Shown here piece by piece: positions 11,401 through 20,400 of a DNA stretch of 64,000 bases. A program made the position numbers and the translations under genes. The stretch lies in NCBI GenBank assembly GCA_904066235.2, contig CAJFCV020000005.1:1798001-1862000 (forward strand). Reading direction: 5' to 3'. The DNA comes from Bursaphelenchus xylophilus (taxonomy: Eukaryota; Nematoda; Chromadorea; Rhabditida; Aphelenchoididae). Every line of letters starts with the position of its first letter. Within the stretch, counting starts at the first letter, position 1. Below the pieces are notes generated by a model, which made no database searches, was not told where the DNA came from, and was given only the letters and a program-made list of their open reading frames with translations.

Positions 11401-14400
11401 TCTCTAATCACGGCCCAAAAAAAAGTTTTTGTTTTTCTGTTTCTGCAAATTGGATTACTCTGTTCTTTAAACTTGTAAACGCGAAATTGCATCAGAAACA
11501 GGGACAATGCCTCCGGCAAATTGGCGGAACAAGGTCCAAATTTAAGCCATTTTCGGGCCACTGGGAAATTAATTTTATTGTTAAAAAACTAGCGAAATAA
11601 AACAAAAATTAAAAAAAATATAACGAAATAAAACAAAAAATAAAAAAAACCAAACAAAATCTCGATATTTTTGCGGAGGACGCGACGTATCGTATTTTAT
11701 GTGCATACAAACATATAATAGTTAATTTTAAATTAGCCTTACTTATCTGAGAAAGTGCGTAAGCAGCTACCGTAATTTCGCTATAATGGAACCTCCTCAA
11801 TAGGACGAAAATTGACCTCGAGAAAGCCAAAAAAATATTGGTCTTATTGAGGGAGATGACGATATGGAAATAAATATAATAGCCTGAGGCAAAATAGAAG
11901 ATAAAAAAAGGAAAAATATTGAAAAAATAGAGGAAAAATAGATAAAAATGCCGGGATTTTTTAACAAAAAAAATATAAAAAAATCACAGGAGAAGTGAAA
12001 AAAAACACCACCCAGACGAGCTTATGGGCTTTCGAATTTTTTCCACTTTCCCTGAGATTATGATGAAACCTGGTCCGAGTTTAGATGTATTTTTTAAAGG
12101 TCCAGAGACGGACCTGATCCAATGGCAAAAAATGCGCCATTCTGCATCCGGGAAGTATCAAAAAATGTGGCAAAATGCTTCCCTCTCCACGTGAAAAACA
12201 CTCCGTTTTGAAGGGCGCCTTCAAATTTCTCTCACAAGAAGAGCAGGAGCGCTTTTGATATCGGAGCTTTTTCACTTGGAGAAGGAGGCATTTTGCCACA
12301 TTTTTTGATACTTCCCGGATACAAAATGGCACATTTTTTGCCTCTGGATCAGGTCCTTCACTGTATCTACGAAATTTGAAGAAGATCAAATTTTGTATTA
12401 ATAGATACATCACATCTCATGCCATTTTCGACTCCTATTAATGTGTCTAATTAGTACTATATCACTCTTTGCTTCCCTTCACTTCCTATGACATCATGTT
12501 TAAAAGCTCACGTACATCCACCCTCATTTAGTTCCAGTGTTAGAACTGACTTTTAATCCTCCGAAAACATCACCCAGACGGGCTTAACTTTGCCATTACT
12601 ATACACTATGATAAAATCTTTGATAATAGTCGCAAAGACAAAAGATAATCTTGTTTTGTCCATGATCTTTCATACAGTAGTCATTTCCTATTGTTTTTTT
12701 ATTTATTGCGTGTGAGTTTTAATGCCAAGATGGTGTCCATGAACGAGGAACTTTTTTGGGATGATTTGAAATTCAAAGAAAATTTTTGAATTTACACGGA
12801 ATGTACTCCAAATGCGGCGGTCAGATTATGATTGACTGAAATTCAGAATAATTTTTTCCAGGACATATGAGCGATTTCTAGCCTACGCTTTGCAGAAATG
12901 ACGATCAAAAGTTGGCAAAAAATACAATGGGAGACCTGGTCCAGTGGCAAAAAACGTACCATTTTGCATCCGGGAAGTATCAAAAATGTGGCAGAATACG
13001 TCCCTTTTCAAGTGAAAAAACTCCGATTTCAAAAGCGCACCCGCTCTTTTTGTGAGGGACCCCTTCAAAACCGAGTTTTTTAGTTGAAGAGGGAGGTATT
13101 TTGCCACATTTTTGATACATCCCGGATACAAAATGGCACGTTTTTTGCCACTGGATCAGGTCTTTTTTCCTCCGAAACCCGTCTGAACGCTTTATCTGCA
13201 TAAAAATCCGGCGGATTCGATTATAAAAACATAAAAAAGGAGTTCCCGGTGAGTCAAAGATGAGAAATTCGAACGCTTCGGCAAGTTACAATGGCGGACC
13301 TGATCCAGTGGCAAAAAACGTACCATTTTGTATCCGACGGGTATCAAAAAATGTAGCAAAATACCTCCCTCTCCAAGTGAAGAAACTCCGTTTTCAAAAG
13401 CGCTTTTCAAACCGGAGTTTTTTACTTGGAGAGGGAAGCATTTTGCCACATTTTTGATACTTCCCGGGTGCAAAATGGTACATGTTTAGCCACTGAATCA
13501 GGTCCTCTACTACAGTCATCGGGCTAGATTCTTACCTCACAGTTGATTCAGCTTCGGGCCAGCTCGATAGCCTTTTTTTTGGCTGTAGCTCAATTGACTT
13601 TTTTTGCGCAGTGCAAAGGCCAAAAACCACGCCAGCGACATTACGAACGGACTATATAGTATTGTCTTTTCTAAATCCTATATTCGCAGAAGTGTTTTGT
13701 TTTCCCCCTGTATATACGGTGTATATATTCCTTGTATTGGTTGTAAATATTCCTGCGACTAACACCGTCTTAGCCAAATCCCTGAACCGGTTATAACGAT
13801 GAGACAGCTCGTCGGGGGGAAGGCGGCTAATCTCCCTGAAGCAACTTATGAAATAATTATTTAAAAGCATTTGACGCAACCGCTGTAATTAGTCATGCCC
13901 TCCATAACTAATTGGGAGGGTAAACATTGTAATTGGAAAATTGGTGATAAACAAAAGCCAAGGATTAAAATAGAACTTCCAAACATATAACAACAGGATG
14001 TCTGGAGAATTACATAATAATTTTAGTCTGTCGGGAAAATAATGTGGATTTGTCGCAGCAAAATTTCTCGCCTCCTCGAGGTCGTGCATGAAATCTCCGC
14101 GACTAGCCGTCGCAAAGCCATGATAGGCGATTCCAAGGCGTGAGAAATCCACATTACTCTCCCTACAGACTGATAACATATGGGAGCAAAATCTCGAGCA
14201 TTGTTAGTAAAACGTGTCTTTTATAGTGAATTGGCGAACTTATGCAAATTTGGGGCTTAGCGCCAACAGTTAGGAAAAATTAAGTTTCTATAAAAGATTT
14301 TATATTGATTTAGACATCAGAAGGTGGCTTAAAGAAATACTGATTTCACTAAAGAATAACGTTAACGGAAGCTCTGGATTTTACACCTATAGAAAGTGCA

Positions 14401-17400
14401 TAAAGAGATTTGAGAGTGTCTCGGGGAAATAATGTGGATTTTGAGCAGAAAAATGTCGCATCTGCTCGCGGTCGCATATGAAATCTCCAGGCTAGATGAA
14501 GGGCGATTTCAACGCGCCTTGAATTCACATTATTTTCCCGACAAACTCATATCGCGTCAAGCACAAACTACTTATCGCGAAGTGTCAAAAATTGATCGAT
14601 TTACAGGTAGAACTATCTGTATCTATCAAAAAAAAAAGAAGTAAAACAAATGTCGGCTAATATTACGATATTCACCGTTCGCAAAGTCGCTAGAGTGATT
14701 TTGGCGACATATAAAAAAACCAAAGTTCACATTGGACAGTGCAAACAGAGCTTCATTTTTCACATGCAATGGGCTTTTTTGATCCTTTGCTCTCACTCAA
14801 AGCGGCCATAGATCAAGCCCACAATACGAGCAGCAATAAACTATAAAATTTTCGAATATATGTATAAGTGAAGTCATTGTTTACACAGCGCTTATGAAGG
14901 TTGCGATATTAAAACATGGCAATTTCTTTTTCATTCCCTGCGCCTAAAACAACAAAAATGCGTCTACAAGAAAAAAAAGTAGACTACATCAAAATATCAC
15001 AATAAAAGCGAGCTGTCTTGTTTGTATTTTTTCGATAAATTTGTTACTGTGCGACTGCGGTGAGGCGAGAATTTTTTCTACGACAAATCCACATTATTTT
15101 CCCAACAGACCGAAACTGGAGAGGAGACGGTGAAAGGAAAAATTTGCAACTTCAGCCGAGTATTTAACAATCCTTGCGAGAGAGCGCGGAAAATGAGGAG
15201 AGCGGTCAGAAAAAATCTTTATCCACCAAATCAGCATATCAGTCTGTCGGGAAAATAATGAGCATAATGTCGCTGCGGCGACCTAATCGCTGAAGTGAAA
15301 AAGCAATTTTATTTTGCCGCGACACAATTCATGTTCCCGCGGCGATGCGATTTTTGTTTCAACAAAATGCTCATTACTTTCCCGACAAGGTGATATTAAC
15401 ATTTCTACCACAGTGGCTGATGTTTGCACAAAAATTTTTTTTAACCGGCAAAGACTTCACTTATTATGTATATAGTTGGCACTTTACTTTTACGGTCGCT
15501 TTGTCCAGCCCACTTGCTATTATTTTCGCACGCCGGGTCTTTGAACTCTATATTTCTACACAGTCTGGAATACTCGATTATCCTTTTGGGTATTAAACAA
15601 TAAGTGGTGCGGGAAAAACGAAGCCGAAAATAATCAGACTCATTAATTTCGAGGCTGTTTTCACCGTTACCTCTTGCACTTTTGACAGCTTTTACGAATG
15701 CTGACAAGTGTGCAAGAAAAGTGAGGGTGCGAGCGACACCCGAAAACCCCACAAACAGTGGCCTGATCTAGCGACAAAAAACGTACCATTTTGCATCCGG
15801 GAGGTATCAAAAATGTGGCCAAATACCTCCCTCTCCAAATTATTACAGGGGAAGTACCGCAAGTGCGACGCATAGATTTTGATGAAACTTGACACAAATT
15901 TACAATAATTTGACATACATAGTGGCGGACCTGATCCAGTGGCAAAAAACCTACCATTTGCATCTGGGAAGTTTCAAAAGATGTGGAGGTTTTCTGAGCT
16001 GGAGAGGGAGGCATATTGCTACATTTTTTGATACTTTCCGGATGCGAAATGGTATGTTTTTTGCCACTGGATCAGGTCCGTCACTGCAAAAAGATTACTC
16101 TAAATTTGTGCAGAGTTTCATCATAATCTGAGCGCCGAATTTGGAATACATTCCGTGGAAATTCAAAAATTTTCTTTGAATTTCAAATCATCCCAAAAAA
16201 GTTACTCATTCATGGACACCATCTTGGCATTAAAACTCACACGCAATAAATAAAAAAAACAATAGGAAGTGACCACTGTATGAAAGAGCATCGACAAAAC
16301 AAGATTATCTTTTGTCTTTGCGACTATTATCAAAGATTTTATCATAGTGTAATAGTAATGGCAAAGCTAAGCCGTCTGGGCGATGTTTTCGGAGGATTAA
16401 AAGTCAGTGCTAACACTGGAACTAAATGAGGGTGGATGTACGTGAGCTTTTAAACATGATGTCATAGGAAGCGAAGGGAAGCAAAGAGTGATATAGTACT
16501 AATTAGACACATTAATAGGAGTCGAAAATGGCGTGAGATGTAATGTATCTACAAAATTTGATCTTCTTCAAATTTCGTAGGTACAGTGACGACTTGATCC
16601 AGAGGAAAAAAATGTGCCATTTTGCATCCGGGAAGTATCCAAAAATGTGGCAAAATACCTCCCTCTCCAGGTGAAAAACACTCCGATTTCTAAAGGGTGC
16701 CCGCTCTTTTTTTGAGGGACCCTTCAAAACGGAGTGTTTTTCGCGTGGAGAGGGAGGCATTTTGCTACATTTTTTGATACTTCCCGGATGCAGAATGGTA
16801 CATTTTTTGCCACTGGATCAGGTCCGTCTCAGGACCTCTAAAAAACAAAAAAAAATGAAAAAAATCAGAGGAGAGGTGGACAAAACATCACCCAGACAAG
16901 CTTACGGGCTTACGAAGTTTTTCCACTTTCCCTGAGATTATGATGAAACCTGGTCCGAGTTTAGATGTATTTTTTAAAGGTCCAGAGACGGACCTGATCC
17001 AATGGCAAAAAATGTACCATTCTGCATCCGGGAAGTATCAAAAAATGTGGCAAAATGCCTCCCTCTCCACGTGAAAAACACTCCGTTTTGAAGGGTCCGT
17101 CACAAAAAGAGCGGGTGCGCTTTTGAGATTTTTGCATCCGGGAAGCATCAAAAATGTGGCAAAATGTCTCCTTCTCCAAATGAAAAAGCTCCGTTTTGAA
17201 GGGCGCCTTCAAATTTCTCTCACAAGAAGAGCGAGAGCGCTTTTGAAAAAACGGAGTTTCTTCACTTGGAGAGGGAGGCATTTTGCCACATTTTTGACAC
17301 TTCCCGGATCCAAAATGGTACTATTTTTGCCACTGGATCAGATCTGTCACTATATCAGTCTGTCGGAAAAATAATGTGCAATTTTCGATCCGACAGAATG

Positions 17401-20400
17401 CTCATTATTTTCCCGACAGACTGAATACCGCTATATTAATCTCTGCTCGATTACAACGCGTTTTGCGTGTCGTTCCTCCGGAAATCAGTTTATAAATTAA
17501 AATCAATTAAATTCCAAAGTTTTTGCTGTAAAATTACAATTTTAACACGCGGTTTAGATTACATTTTACGCAATATCGACGTAGAATACATAGGTTTGAG
17601 CACGTTTTTCACGCAAAGATTTTACGAAATTGAGATTTTTTCGCAAAAAAATTTTTTTTTAATTTCAAAATTTTTTAAAACCAAAAAATTTCGTGACAAA
17701 AAAATTGAGTTCCAAGAAGAGCACAATGTCATTTCGCAATCGGCATTCGACATTTCGGGTGTCATTTCGTGTCGGAACGTAGAATTTTTTATCCGCTCAC
17801 ATGTCTGCGTGTGTCAAACAACAAAAACTGAAATTTTAATTCGAATACAACAAGAAATCGGTAGAAAAATGAGTAAACAAATTGAGAAAACACTGTCAGG
17901 AGATTGTGTTACCATTAAATTCACCAACTTGACTATCAAAGAGCAGAATTTTTAAGGTTTGACAAGAGAGTAGGCAAAATCCGGAGAGCGGGCAGAGAAA
18001 AACCCCTTTTCTGGCCTTTCTCTGCCAATTTCAGGTCCAAAAAGAGGAGTTTTATGGGGGAAAAGTTGTACATGTTAGTGGAAATAGAGCTATGAGATTG
18101 CCGACCGAGATTTTGAGGTCGAAAAGTGGGAAAAATGTCACTCTTTTTTGCAAATTTTAACATGGAAATTTTCGGTTGAGCCTGAGCTCTCCCCCTTTTC
18201 TGAACTCTCCCCTTTTTCAACTCTGCCCCAAAAATGCGGAACTCTCCCCCTTTTTTGATTTTCACCAAAAAATCTGAACTCTCCACTTTTTTGAACACTC
18301 CCCCATTTTGAAAACAGGAAAAACGAGGTGTGACATGTTATACGATGAAATTTTTTTTCAAATTGAGAAAAATGAGGTGTGACATGTTATACGATTAAAA
18401 TTTTTAGTCAAATTGAAAAAAATGAAGTTTGACATGTTATACGATGAAAAGTTTTTTTCAAATTAAAAAAAAATGAAGTTTGACATGTTATACGATGGAT
18501 TTTTTTCAAATTAAGAATGTCACACCTCATTTTTCTCAATTTGAAAAAAAAATCCATCGTATAACATGTCACACCTCATTTTTATCAATTTGAAAGAAAT
18601 TTATATCGTATGACATGTCACATCTCATTTTTCTCAATTTAAAAAAAATTTCCATCGTATAACATGTCACACCCCATTTTTTCAATTTTCAAAATGAGGG
18701 GAAGTGTTCAAAAAGGGGAGGGTTCATTCAAGAGGGAGTGTTCAAAAAGGGGGAGAGTTCAGAAAAAAGGGAGAGTTGTGCCGCAACGGAAATTTTCATG
18801 CCTATTTCTACCGTAGAGAGTAATGTTTCCACAAAAAATCAATTTTTTCTCCACGAAACTGGCAAAGATACGGTCAAAAAATGTCTTTCTTTCTGGCCGC
18901 TCTCCTCGTTTTGCGTACTCGGCCGTAAAGATCGTTGAATATCTCGGCTGTCGCTGCCAATTGCGAGCTAATATTTTCAGGAATTGATGTGATATCTACT
19001 TCCAAAGTGTGTCCAAAATTTGAAGAAAATCTGTACGTCGCGCTTCAAGCTATCCAACATTTTTTGACACTTTATTCCTCGGTTCATGCTGATTTAAAAT
19101 TCGCTTCTAAAGAATTCCGTCTCCAAAAGTAACTCGGTCTTATGGTAGTCAACAAAAGACTGCTGAAAATACCCGCTTAGGCGTTGAAATGAATGTTTTA
19201 TAAGGTATTAATTATTCGAATAGACGGCGAAAAGCGGGCTCCAGTCGAATGTTGACAATCAAAATGTGACTGGCGCATGATAAAAAAAATAGAGTTCCTG
19301 GTAAATTTGTAATGTTTTGAGAAGAGGAAAAACATTGATTTCAAAATGTAAAATACGGAACAAAAAAGTAGAAAAAAAAAATTTTTAGGGTTTGATGATA
19401 TTACAAGTTAAGTATAATACCTTCAAGTAAGAAGCTCAGATTTGCCTTAAATTTTGCACATACGTTGGACATAGGCCACGTGTCAATTCTTGAAAATTTC
19501 AGGTTGCGATTTGCAGGGAGCGCCGAGATATTTGAACGATCTTTGCGGCCGAGAGAGTACGGAAAACAAGGGGAGCGGTCAGAGAGAAAGAAACTTTTTG
19601 GCCGTATCTTTGCCAGTGTTGCTCAAAAAAAATTGATTTTTTGTGGAAACATTACCCTCTACAGTGGAAATATTCTTGAAATAGTGTCACATTTTTTCCA
19701 ACTTTCGATCTAAAAATGTCGGCGGTTTCTGCAAAACGCGAGCTGGGAGGCTAGAATATATTTTCTTGCTAGAAAAACTATTCCAAATGTGTGCCAAGTT
19801 TGCCTGTCAGCTGGGGATTTTCAACGCAAAATCTAAAATTTTCAGAAATTGGTCTAAATGGGGACTTGATCCAGTGGCAAAAAACGTGCCATTTTGCATC
19901 CGGGAAGTATCAAAAATGTGGCAAAATGCTTCCCTCTCCAAGTGAAAAAACTCCGGTTTCAAAAGCGGCCCGCTCTTTTTGTGAGGGAGCCCTTCAAAAC
20001 GATGTTTTTTCACTTGGAGAGGGAAGCATTTTGCCACATTTTTGATGCTTCCCGTATGCAAAATGGTACGCTTTTTGCCACTGGATCAGGTCCGTCACTG
20101 TAGTACAAGTTATACCCATAATTTGAAGCTCTCTTCGCCAATTTCTTATGCTAAGAATTTCTCGAGCAGCCCTTTCGATCTCTTGATCCGGAATTTGTAA
20201 TGAAAGCCCCAATTAACTTTTTCTTCTCTCCACTTTTATCCAAACATTTCGCACGTAAACGCACAAACGGATGCTCATGGGAAATTCAGCCCTCCTCACA
20301 GTAAATTGCCCAAAAACGGAAGCGTAAAACACAGAAAATTGCCGGAAATTTTGGAGCAAAAGTCAATTAGCTATTATCGGGAGAATAAATCTTCTGTTAA

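Noticed and set aside
17467..17955. 162-codon frame on the plus strand
   Set aside because: It begins at a non-ATG codon in AT-rich intron DNA, is rich in Phe, Ile and Lys, has no recognisable domain and no in-phase neighbours.
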